A stretch of DNA of 64,000 bases from Nannocystis pusilla. GTDB taxonomy: Bacteria; Myxococcota_A; Polyangia; Nannocystales; Nannocystaceae. Location: contig NZ_JAPNKE010000002.1 of the NCBI RefSeq assembly GCF_026626665.1, forward strand, positions 6,549,168 to 6,613,167, written 5' to 3'. Shown piece after piece: positions 45,846-53,983 of the stretch. A program made the translations under genes and the position numbers. The notes under the pieces are model-generated. The model was not told the origin of the DNA and did not search any database. It saw only the letters and a program-made list of their open reading frames with translations. The number at the start of each line of letters is the position of its first letter. The stretch's first letter is position 1.

Positions 45846-46757
45846 TCAAATGTGGAGACTGTCCATGAACGCCCGGATCGCCGGAGCCGGCGCCGCGAGG
45901 TTGTACTGGCACGGCAGGGTGTCGCCGCTGCACACCCCGCCATAATGGAGACCGACGACCTCCCCCGTGCTCGCATCGACCAGCAACGAGCCCGAGCTGC
46001 CGCCGAGCGTCGAGCAATCGTGCCACAGCTCGTCGGCAGCGACCTTGTGCAGCCTCCCAGGGGCGACTCGCTTGACATCGAACACCTCGCCGAAGACCCT
46101 GGTGATCAGGTCCTTCGGGTAGAACGCCGTCCGCTCGGCCGGATACCCGATGAGGCACACCTTCTGGTCCTCCCGCAGCTCTCCGGCGAACTTCACCAGC
46201 CCGCCGGGCGGCACCGCGGAACGGCGCGTCACGTCGATCTTCAGGAACGCGACGTGTAGCGCGTCGGACACGCCGAGCAGCTGCGTCACCTTGAACTCCT
46301 GGGACTGCGTCGTCCCCTTCTCCGCCACGAAATCGACGAACAGCTCGCCCTTGCCCAGCGTCTGCAGCTCGCGAAAATAGTGCCCCAGGTGACCTGCCGT
46401 GGCGATCACGTCCGGTCTCACCAGCCATGCCGTCCCCAGGTTCTCGATGCGCGGGGTGCCGGCGAGCTCGAAACGACCGACGCTCGCGATCGCCGGTTCG
46501 ATGCGCGGTCGCGCGCTCACCAGCACTGGAGCCCACTTGCCGGACGACGGCGGGGCGAACGAACCGAGGCGCGTCGGAATGCTCGGGTTGTCGAAGTCGA
46601 TGGGATGGATGTTGCGATAGATCAGATGGCACCCGCTTCCAGCGACGAGCGCGCCCTCGAGCCCCTCCGCGTCGAGCTCGGACAGCGGCTCCCTTCGATA
46701 GTGCTCCATCAATTTGTCCAGCGACACCCTCGCCCCGATGAATCTCTCTTCCGCCAT
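45846..46757 (-). CDS. Trypsin-like serine protease (S1/chymotrypsin fold), cytoplasmic-looking
   Basis: ATG 46757 (MAEERFIGARVSLDKL) is preceded by GGAGGGG, which decides the start; a longer frame extends 15 codons upstream. The 303-residue protein has no signal peptide. The catalytic triad is visible: His in GTAWLVRPDVIATAGHL, a probable Asp in VAFLKID, and Ser in CSTLGGSSGSLLVDAS (GGSSGS, with the usual GxVVGLHYGG after it). The N-terminal about 80 residues form a separate helical segment (LMEHYRREPLSELDAEGLEGALV). Such trypsin-like peptidases occur in bacterial conflict and signalling systems. It faces an uncharacterised gene group across a mirrored promoter region. Confidence 0.87.
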   Translation of the reverse strand: MAEERFIGARVSLDKLMEHYRREPLSELDAEGLEGALVAGSGCHLIYRNIHPIDFDNPSIPTRLGSFAPPSSGKWAPVLVSARPRIEPAIASVGRFELAGTPRIENLGTAWLVRPDVIATAGHLGHYFRELQTLGKGELFVDFVAEKGTTQSQEFKVTQLLGVSDALHVAFLKIDVTRRSAVPPGGLVKFAGELREDQKVCLIGYPAERTAFYPKDLITRVFGEVFDVKRVAPGRLHKVAADELWHDCSTLGGSSGSLLVDASTGEVVGLHYGGVCSGDTLPCQYNLAAPAPAIRAFMDSLHI

Positions 46758-46767
46758 GGTCCCCTCC

Positions 46768-46884
46768 GGCCGGGTAGTGACGAGGGTTCGCCGGACCGTC
46801 ACGCGCGCCCGGCGAAATTTTTCGCGCGCGCCCGGGCCATCCGGCCGGCGTGACGGTTCACGGCGCCGGCGTCACTACCCGGCC
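46768..46884. promoter_or_regulatory. Mirror-image divergent promoter/operator region
   Basis: Two perfect nested inverted repeats: GGCCGGGTAGTGACG (46768-46782) with its complement at 46870-46884, and CCGTCACGC (46796-46804) with its complement at 46848-46856. As a result both flanking genes have the identical layout GCGTGACGG-N13-CGTCACTACC upstream. An A/T tract (GCGAAATTTTTCGC) lies at the centre. CGTC is typical of ECF -10 elements, but GTGACG/CGTCAC is also a dyad that a repressor could bind. Confidence 0.68.
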
Positions 46885-46951
46885 GATCTCGCGGCGCGTG
46901 CCGCCACGAGACGAGCCCGAACGCAGCGATCGTGGACGAAAGGACGACATC

Positions 46952-47356
46952 ATGGCGACGACCTGGTTATTGAAGGACGCGACCGGAGCCAGCCTCCCCA
47001 ACCAGCCCCCGAGTGGCTCCCCGCTCGAGCTGAACTTCACGTCCGGAGGCGATGCCCACCTCCCGGGATTTTCGGCCGAGCTCATTTACCTCTGCGAGGT
47101 CACCGAGACCTCCGCGACGACGGTCACCATCCACCTGACCCCCGACATTTCCGGCTACTGGCTCTCGGAAGTGATGACGCGCCCGCGGGAGGACCCGTCG
47201 CACCCCGGCGATTATTCCTGGACGACCAACGGGGACGGGACGACGACCATCACCTTCGATGTCCCCGCGCTCACCAGCACGGAGACCTATAAATGGACGC
47301 TCGGCGAGCTCGAGCCGCCGATCGCCCTCAAGATGAAGGTCCGCGTGCATCGATAG
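46952..47356 (+). CDS. Small beta-rich protein of unknown function
   Basis: A 134-residue protein from ATG 46952 with AAAGGA at good spacing. The sequence MATTWLLKDATGASLPNQPPSG is followed by Thr-rich, strand-like segments (LELNFTSGGDAHLPGF, TTVTIHLTPDISGYWLS, DGTTTITFDVPALTSTETYKW) and ends LKMKVRVHR. No signal peptide, no catalytic motif; it looks like a single beta-sandwich domain. It is driven by one arm of the mirrored promoter and faces the protease gene, so the two are probably induced together. No family recognised. Confidence 0.7.
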   Translation: MATTWLLKDATGASLPNQPPSGSPLELNFTSGGDAHLPGFSAELIYLCEVTETSATTVTIHLTPDISGYWLSEVMTRPREDPSHPGDYSWTTNGDGTTTITFDVPALTSTETYKWTLGELEPPIALKMKVRVHR

Positions 47357-47380
47357 CGGACGCCGGAGCGGCCGCGCGCC

Positions 47381-47430
47381 GGCGAAAAAAATCGCCGCCC
47401 CGCGTGACGGACCCCTGCTCGACTCTCACT
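47381..47430 (+). promoter_or_regulatory. Third copy of the shared promoter motif
   Basis: GGCGAAAAAAATCGCC (47381-47396), then GCGTGACGG (47402-47410), then 15 bases before TCACT (47426-47430). The copy in front of the protease gene has the same order: an A/T tract in GCGAAAAATTTCGCC, 6 bases, GCGTGACGG, 15 bases, TCACT. The A-tract hairpin could also end transcription of the preceding small gene. Confidence 0.6.
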
Positions 47431-47497
47431 CATGGATCGACGCGGCCGGCCGACTCCGTCCTATCGGCGGAGCGGCCGGGCCGCTTCCAGGATGCTC

Positions 47498-48225
47498 ATG
47501 TCGCACAACACGCTCCAGATCTATCTCAACGAAATCATGTTCGACCGCGCGACCCTCGAGGTGATGCACGGCTACGTCGCCACCTTCGCCAGCGCCAGCG
47601 TCAAGACGCAGGACGACAAGGACGGCAAGGCCGGCAAGGCCGGCGACGACGACGACGAGTGCCGCTGCCAGATGTACATCAGCCCGATGTCCTTCCGCGT
47701 CCAGCGCGAGAACGTCGCCGGCCGCGCCGACCGGATCCACCAGTACGACGGAGACGGCCTGCTGCTGGCCTCCTTCCCCAGCAAGGACCTCGAGTCGATC
47801 TCGCTCACTTCTTTCTTCATCCGCGACCACAGCCGGTCGCGCGACACCGCCACCCTGCTGGACAACCTCTTCGAGGGCGAGGGGCAAGGCCAGGCTCTGG
47901 TCGACACCCTGCTCCCGCTGGTAAGGATGCTGCCCAACGGGGGGCTCGCCGCCTCCGCCGTGATCGGCCTCTTGCCCGACGTCGCGCGGCTCATCGCCCG
48001 CGTCCTCAAGAACCGCAGGGACGCGGTCAAGATCTACGCCGACGGCTCGCTCAATTTCGCGACCCCGCCAGGCAGGTCGACAGCGCCCAGGAGTGGGGCA
48101 AGAGCAGGAGCGACAAGGGCTACTTCAACACCACGTGGGACTTCTGCACCACGCGCGACCCGTACGCGCCGGTGCACCGCCTCACCCTCCCGAAGTCGCT
48201 CAAGGAGCGGCTCGGGATCCCCTGA
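47498..48225 (+). CDS. Hypothetical protein in the protease-linked cluster (one frameshift)
   Basis: The start is ATG 47498 (MSHNTLQIYLNEIMFDRATLEVM), since AGGA lies just upstream and the predicted promoter would make the earlier ATG at 47432 untranscribed. The body has an acidic/Lys stretch (DDKDGKAGKAGDDDDECRC), YISPMSFRVQRENVAGRADRIHQYDGDG and SISLTSFFIRDHSRSRDTATLLDNLFEG. The end reads WDFCTTRDPYAPVHRLTLPK after a frame change near 48063 (one extra G gives NFADPARQVDSAQEWGKS). About 242 residues. There is a hydrophobic stretch (LAASAVIGLLPDVARLIARVL) but no clear TM. No family recognised. It lies 21 bp before the next gene: operon. Confidence 0.62.
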
Positions 48226-48246
48226 TCACCAAGGACCCGGCACGCC

Positions 48247-49671
48247 ATGAAGATGACTTCTCGTCACGCCGAGCTGCTTCGGGCCGCCGTACCGCCCGTC
48301 GTCATCCTCATCCTCGTGCTGGGGGCCCTGTGGTTCGTCAACAGCCGCCTCTCGGACTGCCAAGCCTTCGAATGCATCATCCCCGCTCAGCGGGCCGAAC
48401 CCGAGTTTGAGCTCTACGCGACGCACAGCGTCTTCAAGGGCCCCGACACCGACGAGTATCAGGTCTCGGGGACGTTCCTCCACGCCTCTTCGCGGGCGCT
48501 GCCCGCCGGCGAGGAGTTCATGGTGGTCCTGCTCGTCTACGACCGCAGCGGCGCCATGCTGCACATCGACCACCGTACGCTGGGAGACGGCGTCTTCACG
48601 TTCACCTTTCGGCTGCGAAGCGGCGTGTCGCCCGAAGTCATCAACCTCAGCGTCCGTCGCCGAAAGTGCCCGCCCGCGGACTCAGAGGGACAGCAGAACG
48701 AGAGCGAGCAGAAGACCGAGAAGAAGAAGACCGAGAAGAAGAAGACCGAGAAGAAGAAGACCGAGGTCACCGCACCCCGTGCCGCGCCCGCGCCGATCGG
48801 CGACAGTCAGCAATCTCAACAAAAGTGCGAGGTGCAGGCCCACTACCTCGCCAGCGCCACCATCGAGCTCCCCGCCGACACCTCGAAGAAGCCCACCTCG
48901 CGGCTCAGCCTCGAGAAGGACGGCAACACCCTACGTCTACTGTTCGCCATCTTCGCCGCCGGCCTGATGAGCATCGGCATCGTCCGCCTGCTCGACAGCC
49001 GATGGCGCTGGCAGAAGACCGTGCTGACGATGGTGATCTTCGGCCGTATCACCCTCGCCTGCTTCGCCGCGACGATGGCGGTCGTCATCCTCCGCGGCTA
49101 TCACACCCTCACCTCCGGCGATCTCAAGTCCGAGCTGGTGTCGATCGGGCTCGGATACGTCCAGAAGGGCCGCTTCAGCGCGCTCGCCAGCGACGACTGG
49201 CTGTTCATGTTCGACATCCCGGCCCCGGCCAAGGACGGCACGATCGCGGCGCTCGGCGCCCCGGTATGGGTCATCATGTTCGCCACCCTCGGGGCCGGCA
49301 TCATGGTCACCCGCTTCCTCCTCGACGAGATCCCCGAGGCCAAGATCGACAACGAGACCAACCGGCTCCGCGACCACTTCCTCGCCGTCGCGTTCGCCCC
49401 GCTCGGCGCGATCTTCGTCTACCAGGTCGCCAGCAAGCTCGACCTCGCCAACCGCGAGCTCATCGCCAGCTCCGCGCTCGCCTCCGGTCTCGCCATGGGT
49501 CACGTGCTCGATCGCTCGATCGCCTTCATCACCGAGCACTTCCCCGCTACCCCGGCGGCTTCGCCCCCGTCAGCGCCGGCCTCGGTGAGGCCGGCGGACG
49601 GCTCGCAAGCCAACGCGGGCGAGGCAAGCCCTCAGCAGAACGGGCACTCGCACACGATCCCTGGCGTCTGA
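48247..49671 (+). CDS. Polytopic membrane protein with a KTEKK repeat
   Basis: A 474-residue protein from ATG 48247. One N-terminal TM (VVILILVLGALWFV) leads to an extracytoplasmic domain (about 35-130; EFMVVLLVYDRSGAMLHIDHRTL). A very charged segment follows with KTEKK repeated about three and a half times (15-bp DNA repeats, about 48714-48763). Then come about four more TM segments (LLFAIFAAGLMSIGIVRLL; TLACFAATMAVVIL; PVWVIMFATLGAGIMV; LAVAFAPLGAIFVYQV). The C-terminus is soluble and Pro/Ala-rich. No family recognised. As last gene of the group it may be the membrane effector or receptor. Its 3' end overlaps the convergent next gene by 40 bp. Confidence 0.72.
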   Translation: MKMTSRHAELLRAAVPPVVILILVLGALWFVNSRLSDCQAFECIIPAQRAEPEFELYATHSVFKGPDTDEYQVSGTFLHASSRALPAGEEFMVVLLVYDRSGAMLHIDHRTLGDGVFTFTFRLRSGVSPEVINLSVRRRKCPPADSEGQQNESEQKTEKKKTEKKKTEKKKTEVTAPRAAPAPIGDSQQSQQKCEVQAHYLASATIELPADTSKKPTSRLSLEKDGNTLRLLFAIFAAGLMSIGIVRLLDSRWRWQKTVLTMVIFGRITLACFAATMAVVILRGYHTLTSGDLKSELVSIGLGYVQKGRFSALASDDWLFMFDIPAPAKDGTIAALGAPVWVIMFATLGAGIMVTRFLLDEIPEAKIDNETNRLRDHFLAVAFAPLGAIFVYQVASKLDLANRELIASSALASGLAMGHVLDRSIAFITEHFPATPAASPPSAPASVRPADGSQANAGEASPQQNGHSHTIPGV

Positions 49672-50545
49672 TCGTGGCACTCGGTGTGCGGCGGCGAAGC
49701 GTCGCAGATCTCCTGCCCGCATTCGCAGTCGATCTCGGGCGCGTCGCCGCAGGCGGCCGGCTTCGGCTCGCACACCTGGTAGGCGCCCTTCTGGGCCTTG
49801 AACACGCACACCAGCGGATCGGGGTCGGTCGCACAGGCGGCGCAGTCGGGGGCCCAGTTGCAGGCCTCGACCGGCGTGCACTGGCCGGACCAGCAGTCGC
49901 CGGCCACGCTCGGCAGCGTCCCGGGCGCGCAGTCGGGCGGCTGCGCATTGCAGGACACCGCGCTCGGGTTGCACGTCACCTTCTCGAAGGTACAGCGACC
50001 GAAGCGGCACACCGCCTGCTGCGGGCCGAGGTCGTAGGTGCTGCACACGTCGACGAAGCACTCCTGGACGTCGCAGGCGGGCGGCTGTTCGCCCACCGCG
50101 ATCACGTCGCAGGTGCAGCAGTCGGTGAAGATCTCGCAGTCGCTGTCCTGCTCACAGGTCGCGCCCATCGGCTCGCCGGTCGTCTCGCTGGTGGACTCGC
50201 CGGTCGTGGTCGTCGTCTCGCCGCCGGTCTCGGTCGTCACCGCGCTGGTCGTCTCGCCGGTCGTCGCCGACGCCGCGGTGGTCTCGCTCGTCGCCGGCCC
50301 GGTCGACGTCACCGGCGTCATCGTCGTGGTCGTCGGGTCCGAGGCCGAGGTCGTCACGGCCTCGGTGGTCGCAGTCGTGGTCGTCGTGGTCGTGTCGCTC
50401 GACGTCTCGGTCGCGGTGTTCGGGCCGGACGACTCGGTGGTCGCCACCGTGGTCGCGGTGGTCGTCGCCGTCGAGTCGCCGCAGGCCGGGGAGAGAGCAG
50501 GAAGATCGCCGCGAGGGCGCCGGAGAACCGTGTATGGGAAGCCAT
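49632..50545 (-). CDS. Thr-rich, Cys-rich surface protein (one frameshift in signal)
   Basis: ATG 50545 (MASHTRFSGALAAIFLLSP) is preceded by GAGGAG. The frame breaks in the signal at CCCC; one extra C gives LLSPPACGDSTATTT, i.e. a signal peptide ending at Cys and then an about 90-residue Thr/Ser/Ala linker, nearly pure ACC/ACG codons. The Cys-rich domain (about 125-304) contains CEQDSDCEIFTDCCTC, CRFGRCTFEKVTC and CECGQEIC-type knots. About 304 residues. It resembles the other Thr-linker lipoproteins in the window. Function unknown; exposed on the cell surface by inference. Confidence 0.75.
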
Positions 50546-50740
50546 GGGCACTCCTCTACCACAGCCCGCCAGGCCGACCAGGCGGCGGCAGCGAACCGCC
50601 CGCGAGCCGCGCGGCGCCGCCGTTCTCGGCCGTTTCCGGGCGTTTCCAGGGCCTCGGTGAGGAGCCCGCTGCGCCGCCTCACATGTGCCGGCGAAGGCGC
50701 GCTTGCCTCGCGCCTCACACCGCCCGACAATCGCCGCGCC

Positions 50741-51436
50741 ATGGACAAGACCTACCCCAGCGCCGACGCGGCCGTCGCCGACCTGCGTGACGGCATCACC
50801 CTCATGAGCGGCGGCTTCGGCCTGTGCGGCAACCCCGAGAACTTGATCCAGGCGATCCATCGCAAGGGCGTCCGCGACATCGACCTCGTCAGCAACAACT
50901 GCGGCGTCGACGGCGTCGGCCTCGGCATCCTGCTCGAGGCCGGGCAGGTGCGCAGCATCACCGCCTCGTACGTCGGCGAGAACAAGACCTTCGAGAAGCT
51001 CTACCTGTCGGGCAAGCTCAAGGTCACGCTCGTCCCGCAGGGCACCCTGGCCGAACGGATCCGCGCCGGCGGGGCCGGCATCGGCGGCTTCTACACGCCC
51101 ACCGGCTACGGCACCCCGATCGCCGAGGGCAAGGAGGTGCGCGAGATCGACGGCCGCTGGTACGTGCTCGAGGCGCCGCTCAAGGCCGACTTCGCCATCG
51201 TCAAGGCGTGGAAGGGCGACACCCACGGCAACCTGGTGTTTCGCCGCACCGCCAACAACTTCAACCAGGCGATGGCCACCGCCGCCAAGGTCACGATCGC
51301 CGAGGTCGAGGAGCTCGTCCCCGCCGGCGCGCTCGACCCCGACCACGTCCACACCCCGGGCATCTACGTCCAGCGCATCATCCTCGGCGAGCGCTACGCC
51401 AAGCCGATCGAGTTCCGGACCGTCCGGAGCGCCTGA
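50741..51436 (+). CDS. scoA: 3-oxoacid CoA-transferase subunit A
   Basis: A 231-residue protein from ATG 50741. Family I CoA-transferase alpha-subunit motifs: IMSGGFGLCG-like LMSGGFGLCGNPENLI, LVSNNCGVDGVGLG, GFYTPTGYGTPIAEGKE and a C-terminal TPGIYVQRIILGERY. It transfers CoA from succinyl-CoA (or acetyl-CoA) to acetoacetate together with subunit B, for ketone-body and short-chain acid use. Normally A and B are adjacent; here a YPRCC-motif gene sits between them on the same strand. Gaps are 26 bp and 40 bp, so one transcript is likely. Confidence 0.93.
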   Translation: MDKTYPSADAAVADLRDGITLMSGGFGLCGNPENLIQAIHRKGVRDIDLVSNNCGVDGVGLGILLEAGQVRSITASYVGENKTFEKLYLSGKLKVTLVPQGTLAERIRAGGAGIGGFYTPTGYGTPIAEGKEVREIDGRWYVLEAPLKADFAIVKAWKGDTHGNLVFRRTANNFNQAMATAAKVTIAEVEELVPAGALDPDHVHTPGIYVQRIILGERYAKPIEFRTVRSA

Positions 51437-51462
51437 CCTTTTCGCCAGGTCCGAAGAGACAG

Positions 51463-52279
51463 ATGCACGGCGGCCACCAGCGCATCGACGTCGAGTGGCT
51501 CGCGCTCGCCGCGGGCCTCAAGCCGGCGATCCGGATCGCCGCGACCGCGCTCGAGACGAGCGCGATCGCCGGGCGCTTCCAGGCCATGGGCGCCGCGGTC
51601 GTCACCGCGCGCGGGCCCGTGGGCGTCCACCGCCACGAGCACACTCTGGTGTACGTCGCCCGCGACCCGGAGGCCGCCGCCGCCGCCCGCGCCGCCGAGC
51701 GGCCGCTGCTGGCGACCCACCTGCCGCCGCGCGACAAGGCCTACTACGCCGGCGAGCTCGGCCGCCGCCTCGGCTACCCGCGCTGCTGCGTCGACGCCTT
51801 CACCGCGCGGATCCTCCGCGGCCCGGGCAAGCTGCGCGCGGGCGACCGCGACAGCGTGCACGAGGACTACGTCGCGGCCCACGACGCCTACGTCCCGAAG
51901 CCCGACTGGCGCCTCAACAACCTGCTCCTGCGCCAGCACCTGCGCCTCGTCACCTTCGAGCCGTGCCGCTACGACTGCGGCCTCGCCCTCGCCTTCGCCG
52001 CCGAGGTGCTGCGCCTGTGCCAGGCCAGCGACGGTCCCTCGGCACATGTCCTCGCGGACAGGTTGCAGCGCCCGCTCGTGCTCACCGCCGCGGGGCGCGC
52101 GCTGGGTCAAGCTCGAGCGCGGCGCCTCGGCGCGGGTGGTCGCCGCCGAGGCCCCGCGCGCCGGCGATCTCGCCGCGCGGCCCGACCCTGCCGACGAGGT
52201 GCTCGCGGCTCGCTTGCCGCGCCTCGCGCTGACCGAGCTCGGCGACCCGCCGCCGCTGCTCCTCGACTTCTCTGCCTGA
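51463..52279 (+). CDS. YPRCC-motif protein (DUF483-like) between scoA and scoB (one frameshift)
   Basis: ATG 51463 gives [22 protein letters not shown]. Key features: [20 protein letters not shown] with a Cys pair (as in proteins annotated DUF483), [36 protein letters not shown] with two more Cys, suggesting a metal or cofactor site. The frame changes near 52095 (one G fewer in GGGG gives [14 protein letters not shown]), ending [13 protein letters not shown]; about 271 residues. A TGTCCTCGCGGACA palindrome at 52047-52060 lies inside the coding region. Function unknown; position suggests a link to CoA metabolism or simple hitch-hiking. Confidence 0.62.
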
Positions 52280-52319
52280 TCTCCAGTCTGCTGTTACCCT
52301 CCCACCCGGAAACCACGCC

Positions 52320-52979
52320 ATGCCCCTGTCCCGCGAGCAGATCGTCCAGCGCGTCGCCCGAGAGCTTCGCGACGGCTACTACGTCAACCTCGGCATCGGC
52401 ATGCCGACCCTCGTCGCCAACTACATCCCGGCCGGGATCGACGTCGTGCTCCACAGCGAGAACGGCCTGCTCGGCATGGGCCCTTTCCCGCGCGAGGACG
52501 AGGTCGACCCCGACCTCATCAACGCGGGCAAGCAGACCATCACCTTCCAGGCCGGGGCCTCGTTCTTCGGCAGCCACGACAGCTTCGCCATGATCCGCGG
52601 CGGCCACATCGACCTGTGCGTCCTCGGGGCCATGGAGGTCAGCGAGCGCGGCGACCTCGCCAACTGGATGATCCCCGGCAAGAAGGTCAAGGGCATGGGC
52701 GGCGCCATGGACCTCGTCGCCGGCGCCCGCCGCGTCATCGTCTGCATGGAGCACAACAACAAGGACGGCGAGCCCAAGCTGGTCAAGACCTGCGCCCTCC
52801 CGCTCACCGGCAAGGCCGTCGTCCACGAGGTCGTCACCGACCTCGGCTATTTCAAAACGGGGCCCAAGGGCCTGTTCCTCGTCGAGATCGCCCCGGGCCA
52901 CACGCTCGACGAGGTCCGCGCCCGCACCGGCTGCGAGGTCCACGTCGAGGGCGAGCTCGCCACCGTCGCCGTGAGCTGA
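52320..52979 (+). CDS. scoB: 3-oxoacid CoA-transferase subunit B
   Basis: A 219-residue protein from ATG 52320. Typical beta-subunit motifs: [31 protein letters not shown], whose Glu (SENG) forms the covalent glutamyl-CoA intermediate in family I enzymes; [33 protein letters not shown]; and [22 protein letters not shown]. It forms an alpha2beta2 enzyme with scoA, 0.9 kb upstream. A complex set of palindromes follows the stop. Confidence 0.94.
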   Translation: MPLSREQIVQRVARELRDGYYVNLGIGMPTLVANYIPAGIDVVLHSENGLLGMGPFPREDEVDPDLINAGKQTITFQAGASFFGSHDSFAMIRGGHIDLCVLGAMEVSERGDLANWMIPGKKVKGMGGAMDLVAGARRVIVCMEHNNKDGEPKLVKTCALPLTGKAVVHEVVTDLGYFKTGPKGLFLVEIAPGHTLDEVRARTGCEVHVEGELATVAVS

Positions 52980-52981
52980 AC

Positions 52982-53038
52982 CTTCGGGCATGCCCGAAGA
53001 GACATGCTTCTAGGGGCATGCTCTTCGGGGCATGTCTT
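52982..53038. terminator. Compound palindrome after scoB
   Basis: An 18-bp perfect palindrome CTTCGGGCATGCCCGAAG (52982-52999), partly overlapping a second stem AAGAGACATGC...GCATGCTCTT (52997-53025) and a third GGGGCATGTCTT. It starts 3 bp after the scoB stop and lies before the convergent lipoprotein stop (53097). Three alternative hairpins could terminate in either direction. Confidence 0.6.
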
Positions 53039-53096
53039 GCCGCGGACGACCGCCCTCGCGGGTTCGACCCGAGGCTTCACCCGTCGCGGCCGCGGC

Positions 53097-53666
53097 TCAC
53101 TGGCAGGCGATCGCCAGGGCCTCGCACTCGCCCGCGGGCGGCGGGTTCGTAGCGCCCATGATCTGCCAGGCGCACCCCTGGCAAGCGTCTTCGTCGTTTG
53201 CGCAGTCAAACATCGCCGCGCAGGTGGTCTCGGCGCACTCCCGCAGGTCTTGTAGCTTGAGCATCTCCGCGGGAGAAAGCTCGTCGAGGCAGCCGATGAA
53301 GAGACACTCGTTCACGTCGTATTCGGGCGGGGTCGGGTCCGGCACCTGGATGAGGCAATGAATCATGCACGAGATGCCCTCCCGGCAGGACCTTTGCGCC
53401 TTACCCCCGGTTGTCGTGAGTTCCTCGGCCGCGGTGCTCGTGCTCCCCGGCATGCTCGTCGTCGGTGTCTCGCCCGTCGTCGTCTCCGCCGTCGTCGTCC
53501 CGCCGCCCGCCGTCGTCGACGTGACCCCCTCGGTGCTCGTCACGGGCCCGGCCGTGTCGGACGAAGTGGTCTGCGGCTCACAGTCGCCGATGCAGTGTTC
53601 GTTCGAGCCGCAGCCGGCGAGCGCCGCGGTCGAGAGGGTCAGGAAATAGGTCAGGCGATGAAGCAT
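53097..53666 (-). CDS. Thr-rich lipoprotein with Cys-rich C-terminus
   Basis: A 189-residue protein from ATG 53666: MLHRLTYFLTLSTAALAGC, a lipoprotein signal with lipobox LAGC. A Thr/Ser/Gly linker of about 65 residues precedes a compact Cys-rich domain (SCREGISCMIHCLIQ, NECLFIGCLDEL, ECAETTCAAMFDCANDEDACQGC), about 10 Cys in about 85 residues. The latter pattern (CxxxxxCxxxxxC in helices) recurs in short myxobacterial lipoproteins. Function unknown. Confidence 0.8.
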   Translation of the reverse strand: MLHRLTYFLTLSTAALAGCGSNEHCIGDCEPQTTSSDTAGPVTSTEGVTSTTAGGGTTTAETTTGETPTTSMPGSTSTAAEELTTTGGKAQRSCREGISCMIHCLIQVPDPTPPEYDVNECLFIGCLDELSPAEMLKLQDLRECAETTCAAMFDCANDEDACQGCAWQIMGATNPPPAGECEALAIACQ

Positions 53667-53983
53667 GAAGCGTGTGTGCCCCCGTGGCCCCGCTTCCGTT
53701 CGCCGATTTTCGCCCGACGCCGATCCTCGCGCGAGCGCACGCGCTAGCACCGCGCCTGCATCAGTGCGAACCCTGGCTCGCCAGGACCGCGACGCGGAGC
53801 CCCCGAGCGCACTGGCGGCCCGCGCACGGCGATCGGCAGAACCTGCCGGAGGTCGGTCGGCAGAAACTTCCGCTCGTCCTCGTCGTCGCCGCAACCCCGC
53901 GAGATCAGCGGGCCCCGAGCGGGCACGGCGAGTGAACAGCGGTCCGTCGAGGAGACGACGAAGACCTCGCTCGTCGGACCGCC

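Noticed and set aside
51437-51462. Hairpin or terminator after scoA
   Set aside because: Only weak pairing; the short gap and same direction favour read-through into the next gene.
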